Shown: positions 16,566-25,730, numbered from the stretch's first letter. The stretch: DNA of 64,000 nt from Rhizobium acidisoli (GCF_002531755.2 NZ_CP034998.1:2728001-2792000); one strand, 5' to 3'. Translations and numbers: made by a program. Notes: a model not told the origin generated them from the letters alone.

Positions 16566-16808
16566 ATGATCACAAGTGAGCAAATACGTGCAGCACGCGC
16601 TCTCCTTCGGTGGGAGCAAAAGGATCTGGCAGAGGCATCAAGGGTGTCACTGCCTTCGATCAAACGATTGGAGGGGCAGCCTGGCGCCCTTTCTGCGCAG
16701 GAGCGGACGATCGCAGCCATAACTGAGGCATTCGATGCAGCCGGCATAAGCTTCCTGGCTGATGGTGCCACGGTAGACGGTGGGATCGGCGTGAGGCTGA
16801 AGCGATGA
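16566..16808 (+). CDS. small XRE-like HTH regulator
   Basis: An 80-residue protein with an XRE-type helix-turn-helix at residues 4-60: EQIRAARALLRWEQKDLAEA, then VSLPSIKRLEGQPG. Single-domain proteins like this are typical element-encoded repressors or antitoxins. The ATG at 16566 is chosen over an in-frame ATG at 16515 because the extra N-terminal residues are unlike the family and would overlap the GATAC motif region. It overlaps the next gene by four bases (ATGA), so the two are coupled. Confidence 0.7.
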   Translation: MITSEQIRAARALLRWEQKDLAEASRVSLPSIKRLEGQPGALSAQERTIAAITEAFDAAGISFLADGATVDGGIGVRLKR

Positions 16809-17341
16809 TTGAGGTCCTGGCCGCGCTTCTAACCCCAACGATTGCCTTGGCGGTCGCCTGGATTTCATTTCAACAGTGGCGCACAGCGAGGTCGAAACTT
16901 AACCTTGATCTCTTCGAAAAGCGTTATGCCGTGTATCAGAACGTTCAAGCCTCACTCGTTCTCATAGCCGCGCATGGCGGATCGAAGGGCACCGCCGCTT
17001 TCAAGAACATGTTCGAGGCTTGGCGAGAGTCACAGTTTCTTTTCGGCGCCGAGGTTGCCGGGCGTCTCGACGAGCTTTTGGCTGTGATCATCAAGATCGA
17101 GACGGCAGAGGCGGAGATGGAAACAATCTCCGAAGACCACCCTCGACTAGTGAAAGAAAAATGGGACGGTGTGAAGGCCCTGAGCTTGGAACGCCAGTCG
17201 ATCGCCGACCTGTTCAAGCCGTACATGCTCATGAACGATAGGCGCGTCAGGAGCTTCGGGGAATGGTTCGATGAGCGAAATCGTATCAGGCTCAGCTATG
17301 AAGATAAGAGGCAAAAATGGGATTGTCGCCTGTCTCAGTAG
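16805..17341 (+). CDS. hypothetical membrane-anchored protein
   Basis: A 178-residue protein with one N-terminal membrane segment (residues 4-22, VLAALLTPTIALAVAWISF) followed by a basic stretch and a helical cytoplasmic domain starting LNLDLFEKRYAVYQNVQ, a pattern seen in many uncharacterised bacterial proteins. It is translationally coupled to the HTH gene upstream (ATGA overlap). The pairing could be regulatory, but nothing shows a specific function. Confidence 0.6.
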   Translation: MIEVLAALLTPTIALAVAWISFQQWRTARSKLNLDLFEKRYAVYQNVQASLVLIAAHGGSKGTAAFKNMFEAWRESQFLFGAEVAGRLDELLAVIIKIETAEAEMETISEDHPRLVKEKWDGVKALSLERQSIADLFKPYMLMNDRRVRSFGEWFDERNRIRLSYEDKRQKWDCRLSQ

Positions 17342-17410
17342 ATAATGTGATTATTCGTTTCGAAAGACTCGCGCTATACGATGACCACAATCGCGTTCTA
17401 GGGGTGAAGA

Positions 17411-17896
17411 ATGCAAATCTATCAATCTAACGTCATCGCGGACTTCTTTCGGTCTCGCGCAAATCCAGATGTCGGGGATATTCTCTCCAATCTGAAGCTG
17501 CAGAAGCTGTGCTATTACGGCGCCGGCATTATGGCCGCAGTACGCCAGGACGATGGGCGGCCGCTTTTCTCTGACCGTATCGAAGCATGGACACATGGCC
17601 CTGTTGTTCCGGCTCAGTACGGCCGCTTCAAACACCTTGGAGCTGATGCAATACCCCCTGTTGAGGATTTCAACACGGACCAGATTGAAGCTCGCGACCG
17701 CATGGTGCTCGATAATGTCTATGACTTTTATGGTCAGTATTCCGCTTGGAAGCTTCGCAATATGACGCACGATGAGGCGCCTTGGAAAGCCGCGTTCGCG
17801 CGCGATAACAAGGTCATCACCACTGCCGAACTCAAAGAATTCTTCATGAGCGAGATCGACCAGGATTACGTGAAATCCTATCATGAAGCCCGATAG
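17411..17896 (+). CDS. Panacea-domain protein (SocA-like antitoxin)
   Basis: A 161-residue protein of the Panacea family (formerly DUF4065; SocA/GepA). Diagnostic blocks are ANPDVGDILSNLKLQKLCYY (residues 17-36), IEAWTHGPVVPAQY (58-71) and a C-terminal ITTAELKEFF. In Caulobacter SocA is a proteolytic-adaptor antitoxin for SocB, and many Panacea genes form two-gene toxin-antitoxin pairs. The downstream gene overlaps by 14 bases, as expected for such a pair. Start ATG is preceded by AGGGGTGAAG. Confidence 0.8.
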   Translation: MQIYQSNVIADFFRSRANPDVGDILSNLKLQKLCYYGAGIMAAVRQDDGRPLFSDRIEAWTHGPVVPAQYGRFKHLGADAIPPVEDFNTDQIEARDRMVLDNVYDFYGQYSAWKLRNMTHDEAPWKAAFARDNKVITTAELKEFFMSEIDQDYVKSYHEAR

Positions 17897-18296
17897 GAAG
17901 GACTCGAAAAGCCCATTTAAGGCTCGTCTGGGCGCCGCTACCAGTGAAAACACAGATGCGCAACCGCCGATCTTTTCTTTCGAGATGATGGTTGCTGATA
18001 CGGGCTACAGCGTGAATTGCTGCCAGAATGACGATCAAGCCGCCCTTGCTCGGCAGCTTTTCGCACTATCTCGTTTGTCGTGGAGAGATATCAAGTCCGC
18101 CCACCGGCACGGGCTTGGCACGGAAAAGATGGAGCGGGGAAGCATTAAGGCACCTTTACCAGCGTCGGTGACGGAGGACGTCACGTTTCTGGTGCTTCGG
18201 TTCAATGGCAAAAAAGCCATGATCGGCTATCGAGACGGACGCACCTTCCACATCCTCCTCTTAGACCACAAGTTCACCGCATATAAGCACGGCTGA
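17883..18296 (+). CDS. probable toxin partner of the Panacea protein
   Basis: A 137-residue basic protein whose start lies 14 bases inside the Panacea gene. Recognisable motifs are PPIFSFEMM, LSRLSWRDIKSAHRHGLGTEKM and a C-terminal GYRDGRTFHILLLDHKFTAYKHG-type strand-loop. The order antitoxin then toxin matches socA-socB. I cannot place it in a named toxin family by sight. Toxicity is inferred from gene context. Confidence 0.55.
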   Translation: MKPDRKDSKSPFKARLGAATSENTDAQPPIFSFEMMVADTGYSVNCCQNDDQAALARQLFALSRLSWRDIKSAHRHGLGTEKMERGSIKAPLPASVTEDVTFLVLRFNGKKAMIGYRDGRTFHILLLDHKFTAYKHG

Positions 18297-18299
18297 AGC

Positions 18300-18584
18300 T
18301 CAGTTGTTCCAGTTCTCTTGACCATCTGGCACATACGGCCCGCCGGCGCCATCCGCGCGAAGGCCGTAGCGACGATCCAGCCAGGCAACGCACGCCGGCC
18401 AATAGCGACGGTTGGCAAACAGTTCATCCGGCGCCGGAAAGCCGGCCTTCATCGCGCCCGGGAGCGCGATCTTCAACTGGTCGAGCGTAAGGCCGAGGCG
18501 CCTGGAGAGCTCGCCGTCTGTGATGAAAAGAGTATCTGATCTTGCCATAAGAAAACCCCGCTCGTTGGCGGGGTCATCATTCAT
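18300..18584 (-). CDS. small HTH/excisionase-like protein
   Basis: A 94-residue protein (82 if the ATG at 18548 is used) with an N-terminal helix-turn-helix-like stretch, ITDGELSRRLGLTLDQLKIAL, and a hydrophobic ACVAWLDRRYGL helix, like small element-encoded DNA-binding proteins. The first ATG overlaps the upstream stop as ATGA. A GC hairpin with a T-run lies between the two starts, which argues for 18548. Convergent with the toxin-like gene, 3 bp apart. Confidence 0.55.
   Translation of the reverse strand: MNDDPANERGFLMARSDTLFITDGELSRRLGLTLDQLKIALPGAMKAGFPAPDELFANRRYWPACVAWLDRRYGLRADGAGGPYVPDGQENWNN
18553..18576 (-). terminator. rho-independent-type terminator inside or before the 18300 gene
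   Basis: On the minus strand ACCCCGC-CAACGA-GCGGGGT is followed by TTTCTT. It falls just after the stop of the HTH gene at 18581 and overlaps the first 12 codons of the next open frame. Confidence 0.5.
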
Positions 18585-19093
18585 GCTGCTGCAGCATCGT
18601 CAACCCGCCGAGCCTTGCGTTTGACGTAGGGGCGTCGAGGCAGATCGACGAGGATGATCCCGACACGAAGACCGCCCAGCCACAGCGGGAAGGTGTCGGC
18701 GCCCATGCCGCGGCCATGGACGGATTTCTGCCAGTGCTCAAGCTTGTTCGAGTAACCTTCCTGCATTCCCGATCTGGCGTCGAGCTCGATGGCGGTCATA
18801 TTCAGTTCGGCGCGTCGCGCAGTCATGGCCTTCACGAAGTCGCCGTAGGTTCTGATCACCTCGGACACGATCGGCATGCCCTTTGCCGTCTCCGGAGCCT
18901 CAGCGGGGGCGCCTTGCTTCGCATCCCACGCGTCGAGCTCGCCCAGCTTGAAGTAGAACCGTCGGTTAATCCGGAACGGCTGAGGGAATTCCAAGGACTT
19001 GTTGCGCGCCCACCGGTGAAGCGTCCGCTCCGAGATCCGATACCGCTCGCAAACTTCCTGGCTATCGAGATAAGGGCTGCCCATCGCTGGCAT
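18581..19093 (-). CDS. HTH (MerR/excisionase-type) protein
   Basis: A 170-residue protein with an N-terminal winged-helix domain of the excisionase class: SQEVCERYRISERTLHRWARN (residues 11-31), then FPQPFRINRRFYFKLGELDAWD. The C-terminal ~110 residues are unfamiliar and end in a basic tail (RRPYVKRKARRVDD). It may be a directionality factor or a phage regulator. It lies 4 bp from the gene upstream at 19097 on the same strand. Confidence 0.65.
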   Translation of the reverse strand: MPAMGSPYLDSQEVCERYRISERTLHRWARNKSLEFPQPFRINRRFYFKLGELDAWDAKQGAPAEAPETAKGMPIVSEVIRTYGDFVKAMTARRAELNMTAIELDARSGMQEGYSNKLEHWQKSVHGRGMGADTFPLWLGGLRVGIILVDLPRRPYVKRKARRVDDAAAA

Positions 19094-19096
19094 GCT

Positions 19097-19747
19097 CTAT
19101 TCCTCCTTCGCAATCGCTGACTGCTCAGCGATGTATTGCTCGCTCACGCGCCGGAGATGACCGATGAGGCCATCGAGTTGCGCGCGCTCTTCAGCGACCC
19201 AATCCTCTTTCCGACCCGGTTGCGGCTGCCAGCGGATGATGCCGAACGCGCCGACTGATGCAGGATCGAGGGGTGCAAGTGCGCGGGCTATGCGCTCCGA
19301 CATTCGGATCCCGATGTTCTGATGGTTGAGGGACGGAAGCACTCGCTCGCCACTCACCGGCAGGGCGAAGGATTCCATTTCAGAAGCAAGGGTGTGAAGC
19401 TCGGCTAGCCATGCAACAACGGAACCGACGGCAGCTTCGATATGAGCGACGATCGTCAGCCAGCGCTCGGAGTTCCCATCGAACTGTTGAAGGTCCTGCT
19501 GCCGGCGCTCGACGTTTGAAGTGGCTCGCTGCCGCTCCTCTTCCGCATCCGCAGCGGCCGATGCAACATCGATCGCCGCGTCGAGCGCCTGGAGGTCATC
19601 CGTGAGCGCGCGGATGTCGGCGCCACGGGTAAACTCCATCCCGTCGATCAGGGCGATGGACTGCTCAGCCCGCAGGCCGGCAAGGTTTTCAATGAGGGCT
19701 TCCCTGCTCTTGAGAAGGGCTTGATGGCGTTCGCGCTTCGACTGCAT
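19097..19747 (-). CDS. hypothetical coiled-coil phage-type protein
   Basis: A 216-residue protein with a long charged helix over the first ~110 residues (KRERHQALLKSREALIENL, then AEEERQRATSNVERRQQDL), likely a coiled coil, and no enzyme motif. The ATG at 19747 follows AGAGGA at good spacing; the longer frame to 19813 lacks a site. It lies downstream of the tail genes in the same direction, where accessory virion or lysis genes often occur. Role unknown. Confidence 0.55.
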   Translation of the reverse strand: MQSKRERHQALLKSREALIENLAGLRAEQSIALIDGMEFTRGADIRALTDDLQALDAAIDVASAAADAEEERQRATSNVERRQQDLQQFDGNSERWLTIVAHIEAAVGSVVAWLAELHTLASEMESFALPVSGERVLPSLNHQNIGIRMSERIARALAPLDPASVGAFGIIRWQPQPGRKEDWVAEERAQLDGLIGHLRRVSEQYIAEQSAIAKEE

Positions 19748-19821
19748 TTTTTTCCTCTGACGTGCGATGTTGAGACCGGGCATCAGTTGCCATGAGTTGC
19801 CATCGGCAGACAAAGCACAGG

Positions 19822-20013
19822 TCAGTCGGCGGAGCGGAGGCGCTCGCGTGCAGTGCTGATGATGTTGATATCCTGGGTGAGCCGAAGGATCTTGTCACTG
19901 TTCGCCGGTTCGGCGCCAGCGGTTACCGCCTCGACGTCCGCCGCCACCAGTGCATCGACTTCGGCTTGGATTGACGACTCACGTTTCTGCAGCGCTGCGA
20001 GTTTCTCGGTCAT
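19822..20013 (-). CDS. small hypothetical protein
   Basis: A 63-residue helical protein (MTEKLAALQKRESSIQAEVD onward) with heptad-like spacing and an acidic middle. It stands between the small tail-linked gene and the coiled-coil gene, all on the minus strand with gaps of 12 and 74 bp. No family is recognised. Confidence 0.5.
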   Translation of the reverse strand: MTEKLAALQKRESSIQAEVDALVAADVEAVTAGAEPANSDKILRLTQDINIISTARERLRSAD

Positions 20014-20025
20014 GTCTGATATCCG

Positions 20026-20379
20026 TTAGAGTTTTGCCGCGGCCGAAAAGAAGGCGTCGATCTGCGGCGAGGTGAAGCCCATTGCCGCAAAGCCGGCGGT
20101 CATCATCGGACTGTCTTTGACGAAGGTACCGCTGTATTCGAAGGCATCTTGGGTTTCGCCATCCTGCTGCGCTACCCATGCCTTCACCTGGTCGAGCAGG
20201 CCGGCACGCCGCAGCATCAGCCGAAATTGGCGAGCCGACACCGACGACACCTTTGGCGGGGCGTCGAGGAACGCGACGACGGCAGAATTGGTGTCGGGCA
20301 GGAATTCTTCTGCAAGGCCCTCCTGCAGCTGCTCGAACACGCCATCGATGGCGCCGTTTGATCGAGATACATAAGGCAT
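20026..20379 (-). CDS. hypothetical protein coupled to the tail fibre gene
   Basis: A 117-residue protein whose ATG shares a base with the stop of the tail-fibre-like gene (TAATG) and has GGAGGAA six bases upstream, so coupled translation is likely. It contains SARQFRLMLRRAGLLDQVKAW (about residues 47-67) and ends FFSAAAKL. Small genes following tail fibres are often chaperones or tail-assembly factors, but no motif confirms this. Confidence 0.55.
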   Translation of the reverse strand: MPYVSRSNGAIDGVFEQLQEGLAEEFLPDTNSAVVAFLDAPPKVSSVSARQFRLMLRRAGLLDQVKAWVAQQDGETQDAFEYSGTFVKDSPMMTAGFAAMGFTSPQIDAFFSAAAKL

Positions 20380-21830
20380 TATGCGTTCCTCCCGCATGGG
20401 AAATGGAAACCATCGTTCCAAACCCACATATTGCCAGTGGCGCCAGACACTCGGCGGATTTGCTTGCTGGTGTTAGTCCAGATTTCGTCGCTCCCGCATG
20501 CGAAGCCGCTCGCTACTTGTATAGTTCCAACGTTGCCGCCCTCATTGTTGCCACCGGCAACGAGAACCCCTTGTGCCGGGTCAGAGAAAAGAGCGGAAGC
20601 AGTCGTTGCGCTAGATGAAAACATAAACCGCAAGTTTGCCTTGACCCTCACCCCGTTCGGCACAGTGATCGCCAGCAGTGCCGAGGTCGTCGTAATAGTG
20701 GTGTTGGTGACCTCTGCGATTGGCCCAACAAAGGCATATTCATCCCGCGGGTACATGATGAAAGGCCGGATAACCGAACTCGCGTTGGTGAGCACCACGC
20801 CGATGCATTTCACGATGGTATAACCAGCCAGCAGCGAGACATTGACGCCGGCGATCGTTGCCGAGGTTGAGAAGACAGCCTCAAAGCTCCCATCGGAAAC
20901 CTTGCGCAGCGCATAAAGGAAATAGGTGCCGTTTGCCGCGACGGCACCGGTGTCGAGACCGCCGTTTCCGCTGCCGGCAACCCAAGTGGCGTTGATGCGC
21001 TTGGTCAGCGTTGCCAGGTTGGCGACAACCACAGATCCGACGCGCGCCTTGCCCGTTCCGATATCGATATGGGTGTTTGGATTGCCGGAGTTGTTGCTTA
21101 AGAGAAGGTCTTCGATACCGGAAAGCAGCAATCCCTTGGTGGCCGTGATGTCGGCCTCGATCGCAGCGAGCGCAGTTTCGACGCTGCCGCCGCCTCGGGA
21201 AATCTGAGCTGACGAATAATCGCCGCTCTGTGCCGTGACCGGCCCGGTGCGGCTGTTGAATGAGCCGACGCCGGCAACACCACCGATAGCCCATTCCTGC
21301 GCCTTGCGGGCCCAATATTCAGAGGCGCGTTTTCCAGGCGTGACATCGAGGTCACCGTTCTCCGCCCACTTCGCCGCCAGAGCAGCCGATGCCGCAGCAC
21401 TCGCCGCATTGGCTTGCGCGTTCCCCACATCTGATGCGGTAAACACGCCGCCTTCCTCGCCATAGGGAGCTTTGTGCGCGCGGCGGTTTTCACGCGCGGC
21501 TTCCTGCGCCTCGGCTTCGAGAGTATCGAGCGCCAGGTTTTGATCCGGGATTGATAGCGGGCTGCCGTTTATAAAGCGAGAGGATCGGCGAGGTGCTCGC
21601 TTGCCGAACACAACAACGTCGCCGACGATGCCGGGCGAGAAAACAGCTTTCGCGTCGGTCGAGATCCCGGCGGTATAGGTCGCGGTAACGGTGAAATCGA
21701 AGCGCTCGACGCCATCGACCGTGACGCCGATATCTGCATTGTCAAAAACTGGGAAACCCGCCGCGAACTGCGTGGTCGCGACGACAGGGTTATAGGTCGA
21801 GATGCGATCGTCGGGCGTGGCCGTGCTCAT
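20379..21830 (-). CDS. phage tail fibre-like protein
   Basis: A 483-residue protein. Its first ~130 residues (DRISTYNPVVATTQFAAGFP, GVERFDFTVTATYTAGIS, then LDTLEAEAQEAARENRRAHKAP) match the N-terminal attachment region of T7-type tail fibres that binds the tail. A short Ala-rich coiled coil (ASAAASAALAAKWA) and a Gly/Thr/Ser-rich beta region follow, typical of a fibre shaft and host-binding tip. A hairpin (CCGGGGATACTCCCCGG) lies directly before the ATG at 21830. The ATG is preferred over TTG at 21866. Confidence 0.75.
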   Translation of the reverse strand: MSTATPDDRISTYNPVVATTQFAAGFPVFDNADIGVTVDGVERFDFTVTATYTAGISTDAKAVFSPGIVGDVVVFGKRAPRRSSRFINGSPLSIPDQNLALDTLEAEAQEAARENRRAHKAPYGEEGGVFTASDVGNAQANAASAAASAALAAKWAENGDLDVTPGKRASEYWARKAQEWAIGGVAGVGSFNSRTGPVTAQSGDYSSAQISRGGGSVETALAAIEADITATKGLLLSGIEDLLLSNNSGNPNTHIDIGTGKARVGSVVVANLATLTKRINATWVAGSGNGGLDTGAVAANGTYFLYALRKVSDGSFEAVFSTSATIAGVNVSLLAGYTIVKCIGVVLTNASSVIRPFIMYPRDEYAFVGPIAEVTNTTITTTSALLAITVPNGVRVKANLRFMFSSSATTASALFSDPAQGVLVAGGNNEGGNVGTIQVASGFACGSDEIWTNTSKQIRRVSGATGNMWVWNDGFHFPCGRNA

Positions 21831-21879
21831 GCCGGGGAGTATCCCCGGCATCTTTTCCAGCCACAAAGCACTGGCTCTA

Positions 21880-23187
21880 TTACTCGGCTGCCCCTCCGTT
21901 CTGCAACTTCCGAATGCCTCGGTTATCCAGTGAGATTTCGCCGCCGCCAGGAATCTTCAGATTGACTGCGGAAGCACGGCCGAGGATCGCAGACGCAAGA
22001 AAATCTGCAGGATGCATGTCAGCATTCTCGTCCTTCTCCGATTTCGAGAATAGGTTACGGGATATGTTCTCGAGCAAGGGATCCGGTATTGGCGCGTTCT
22101 GGGTGATCTTCCACTCGAATGCGGTTTCAACGACCCACTGCGCTCGATTGATATCCAACTCAAATTGCTTCAACTGGAATTCGGCATCTGCCAGACGCTC
22201 GAACCACCTGTTCAGCCATCTCAAATACCAAGTGATGATTCCGAGAAATCCCAGCGAGGCAGTCGCTGATTTGGCGATGACGAGTAACCGCTCAGATAAC
22301 GTGCTCTCCGCGCTTCCCAATATAGTGATCGCTTCATAGGTAAATGCGGCAATCAGGATCCCAAGGATGATCGATGCGAGAACGACAGCCGTATGGATTG
22401 GAGTGCGGGAGGACTTCGTTTGAGGCGTCAGATCAAGATTCTTAAAGCGGTCCGCGAGACGATTTTTTAACTGCTCATGCAACGCGCGGCGGGCATGAGT
22501 GTTGTTACGGTCATCAAGGAGTTTCGCGCGTGTGCGGAGCTCTTCGTCTTGTTCGTTGAGTATCCGCTTCTGCTCTTCAATAGTGCGCTGAGCGTCGGTC
22601 TGCCGCTCAGCGAACTGACGTTCCAGCTCACTCTTGCGCGCGTTAAACTCTTCATCGAGCTCGATCCGCGCGCGTGTTGCCCGCTCTCCGATATCCACGA
22701 CCATTCCTTCAAGTCTCGTTACCATCGTTTGGTGAGATTTGAGTAGGCTTTGAACGGTCTGTGGGCTGTTGAAGGCAAGTGAGGCTGCGCTCAGGTTCGC
22801 CATCAGATATGTCGACACCAGATCGTTGAGTAATTGGATGCGATCGCCAGACAGCGGAGGCTGCCCACCGGTCTGGTTGACGTCGCTACTTATTGTCAAC
22901 TGGTCGTAGAGAACATTCCCTGAAAACGTCCGGCGGTCACCGTTCACCTGGATTCCGGGTCTTGCTGTCGAAACATACTCAATCGAGTAATCGTCCGATT
23001 TGAGGAGCCAACTAAATTCTTTCTGAATCGACCAAGCTTGCTCGCTCCAATTCATCTGAATAGGCTGTGTATTGCCGACTACATTTACCGAAATCGTGGT
23101 GGAGCCGATCGCTTCGGCGGCTTCCTTGAAGAAATTGAGTAATAGCTGGTCTGATACCTTGTGAACGGTAATCTGATGCTGGCCCAT
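21880..23187 (-). CDS. large coiled-coil membrane protein of unknown role
   Basis: A 435-residue protein. Residues about 1-130 form a globular domain (ISVNVVGNTQPIQMNW near 28); about 165-245 are a charged coiled coil (EFNARKSELERQFAERQTDA); two membrane segments follow near 270-290 (AVVLASIILGILIAAFTYEA) and 310-325; a C-terminal helical domain ends the protein. GGAGG precedes the ATG at 23187; the longer frame to 23277 reads as cysteine-rich non-coding. It sits between the internal virion gene and the tail fibre gene but does not look like a virion protein. Confidence 0.6.
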   Translation of the reverse strand: MGQHQITVHKVSDQLLLNFFKEAAEAIGSTTISVNVVGNTQPIQMNWSEQAWSIQKEFSWLLKSDDYSIEYVSTARPGIQVNGDRRTFSGNVLYDQLTISSDVNQTGGQPPLSGDRIQLLNDLVSTYLMANLSAASLAFNSPQTVQSLLKSHQTMVTRLEGMVVDIGERATRARIELDEEFNARKSELERQFAERQTDAQRTIEEQKRILNEQDEELRTRAKLLDDRNNTHARRALHEQLKNRLADRFKNLDLTPQTKSSRTPIHTAVVLASIILGILIAAFTYEAITILGSAESTLSERLLVIAKSATASLGFLGIITWYLRWLNRWFERLADAEFQLKQFELDINRAQWVVETAFEWKITQNAPIPDPLLENISRNLFSKSEKDENADMHPADFLASAILGRASAVNLKIPGGGEISLDNRGIRKLQNGGAAE

Positions 23188-23303
23188 CAAACCTCCATGA
23201 GTGCGGCAACAACAAAGAATCGCGCGAGAATTGCACGCGACGATTGATCCGTCGAGACAACGGTCGAGCCTGTGCACATGGTTTTGCTGCAGATGGACGA
23301 CTA

Positions 23304-25730
23304 TTAGCGCTTGGTCGCGGCGTTCCCAAAATCCGGAGCACGCTTGGGCAGCCCATCACCGGGCGCCCACCAGAACGACTGGCCGAATTCTTTCGTGATC
23401 CGACGCTCGTAGCGGGCGAATGAGGCTCGATAGTTCGGATCGACCAGCGTCTGGATCTGATCGAAAATCAGCCGGTCCGCAGCAGTGCGCGCATACCAGA
23501 GTGTGGAGCCAGGGGTCCAACCCTTCACATACTGCGCAAGGTTTTTGCCGGTCACCTTCTCGCCGCCCAGAACGAACCCAGCTCCGCTGACAAGTCCGCC
23601 TAACACCGGACCACCGAACAGCTCGCCGAGCCCTTCGCCGCCGCGCGTGCGGCCGGAATAGACAAGGTCGCCGTACATCCCCAGACCACCACCACGGATC
23701 AGCGCCTGACCCCAGAATTGCGGGGTATCCATCGGCTGCGGATCTTTGCCCGCGATGATCGTCTGCATCTGGGCTGTCACGGCGCCAGCGATCGTCGACA
23801 ACAGCACGAACCCGCCGAGACGTGTCGCACGCTGCCCGACGGTTCCCTGCGTCGCCGCTCGCAGCATATGGGTTGCCATGATCGACATCGAGAAGGACTT
23901 GAACATCATCGTCGATCGCGCGAGTTCGCCCCAGAGCGTGCCGCGCGGCAACCCACCGGTGGTGATCGCCTTGATCCGGGCATTCGGCTCGATGACGGCG
24001 AACTGACGTTCGTCGAGGATCGCAGACATTAGCCGATCGCCCAGCCGGCGATCTTCCACCGCCGACACATCGAAGAAGCGGGCGCCATCATGTTCGAGCT
24101 GAGGTGTTGAGCGCAGGCTGTCCCATTGCGCCGGCGTGAAACCATATCGCTGCAGGAATCCACGGAACGTCGGGTCTAGCGCGTCAAATTGATGTTCGGC
24201 CTGACGAGCCGCCAGCCCCATGAATTCCATCGAGAACGCACGCTTGAGACCTTCCGTCCATGCCTGAAGTCCCTGAGCCCGGATAACGGTTTCCGCGATG
24301 CGGCCGGTGATGTTGGGGCCGAGGATGTCATCTTCGAACCGCTTCGCTCCGAGTGCCGAATCCATCACGGCGTGAGCGGTGAGATTGAGTTGCCGGGCAA
24401 TCGCCTCGGACTCTTTATCCCCGACCAGATCGCGAGCGGCACGAGCCAGCACTGCGACTGCAGGAATGCCGTTGGCATTTGAGGCGAGCGCGGCGGTCAC
24501 GCTGTCCCCAGGGATCGCAGACACAATCGCGCTGCCGAGCCGGGCGCCGGTCTGGATATTGCGCAGCGCACCGAAGAACCCAGCCATGGTATCGCTCTCG
24601 ACGATGCCGAGCTGGCCCGTCATGTATCGGTATGCGCGATCGAGCGCCGCAGGCGAGTTGATAGGACGGACGACGATGTTCTTGACCTTCTGGCCCTTGG
24701 TCTCGTTGATGCGACGGGCGATGTCGTCCTCGCGCGCCTCGACGAGCAGCTTCTTGAATGTCGCGTCGTAGTTCGGCCCGAAAACTTCGGTGAATGCGAT
24801 CTCGCGGGACATCGACGACAGGTGGCCGACGAGCATCTTGTGAAGCCCACCGGACCCGGCGCCATACTTCTGCATGAGCCGCTTGTAGGTGTCCGGGTTT
24901 TCGAAATTGAACACTCGAAGCTGGCTCGCGAAGCCGCCTCCGGCTCCCTGACCCATTCCGAGACTGATATCACGATGGGCGTTGGCGATGATACCAGGGA
25001 CAGCGGCAACGGGCGCCTCGCCATTGCCGGCGGTGTCAAGCACACGCATATTGCCCGCCTGATACTCAGCCATAAGGTCGTTGGTGAATTCTGCTTGGCT
25101 GAACTGACGCACGCGTGCGGTGTCCCAGAACTGCGGCAGGCGCCAGTCATCTTTCACAGAGAGCGGCTTGCCCTCACGCTTTATGCGATCGACGGCATAG
25201 GTCACAGCGTCCTGCCAACCCTTCGCCGCCGCCTTGGCAACATCGTCACCGGTGTCGACGCCATAGAGCTCATCGACGACGTTCCAGACAGATACGGTGT
25301 CCTGGCTCAATCCCGCGTGCTTCGATCCGTAGGCCTCGACCAAGCCATAGGCTCGTTTCATCAGTTCCTTGGTGATCGCCTCACCGTGGGATTCGACGTT
25401 GATCCGGTCCGGTAAGTTTGGGTCGTCCCAGATATCGCGTGTCAGAGCAGAAAAGAGACCCGAAACCTTACCCTTGCTGTGAAGCTCCATCCGCTGCCGG
25501 ATTTCAGATTGGCGAATTGCCATCTTCGCCGCCATCAGCTTCCGCTCTTGCGCCGCCTGCATCATCACCCGGGCCGCCTCGAGCGCGCCGGCTGCGTCAG
25601 CAGAGGCGGGCCCCATCGACGGATAGAGCCGGCCCTGAATGCCTTCGTGCAGCGCGAGGGCGTCATCCGCCGCCTTCTGGCTGATCCGGTTTGCCTGGAC
25701 GAGACGCGCGAGGCAATTCTGTATGCTCAT
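23304..25730 (-). CDS. podovirus-type internal virion (ejection) protein
   Basis: An 808-residue protein resembling internal virion proteins of T7-like and related phages, which are ejected into the cell envelope during DNA entry. Supporting blocks are the helical N-terminal half (AAKMAIRQSEIRQRMELH) and the C-terminal run TMMFKSFSMSIMATHMLR and GQALIRGGGLGMYGDLVYSG (about residues 625-705). It starts four bases inside the upstream gene (ATGA). No portal or tubular tail gene accompanies it. Confidence 0.65.
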   Translation of the reverse strand: MSIQNCLARLVQANRISQKAADDALALHEGIQGRLYPSMGPASADAAGALEAARVMMQAAQERKLMAAKMAIRQSEIRQRMELHSKGKVSGLFSALTRDIWDDPNLPDRINVESHGEAITKELMKRAYGLVEAYGSKHAGLSQDTVSVWNVVDELYGVDTGDDVAKAAAKGWQDAVTYAVDRIKREGKPLSVKDDWRLPQFWDTARVRQFSQAEFTNDLMAEYQAGNMRVLDTAGNGEAPVAAVPGIIANAHRDISLGMGQGAGGGFASQLRVFNFENPDTYKRLMQKYGAGSGGLHKMLVGHLSSMSREIAFTEVFGPNYDATFKKLLVEAREDDIARRINETKGQKVKNIVVRPINSPAALDRAYRYMTGQLGIVESDTMAGFFGALRNIQTGARLGSAIVSAIPGDSVTAALASNANGIPAVAVLARAARDLVGDKESEAIARQLNLTAHAVMDSALGAKRFEDDILGPNITGRIAETVIRAQGLQAWTEGLKRAFSMEFMGLAARQAEHQFDALDPTFRGFLQRYGFTPAQWDSLRSTPQLEHDGARFFDVSAVEDRRLGDRLMSAILDERQFAVIEPNARIKAITTGGLPRGTLWGELARSTMMFKSFSMSIMATHMLRAATQGTVGQRATRLGGFVLLSTIAGAVTAQMQTIIAGKDPQPMDTPQFWGQALIRGGGLGMYGDLVYSGRTRGGEGLGELFGGPVLGGLVSGAGFVLGGEKVTGKNLAQYVKGWTPGSTLWYARTAADRLIFDQIQTLVDPNYRASFARYERRITKEFGQSFWWAPGDGLPKRAPDFGNAATKR

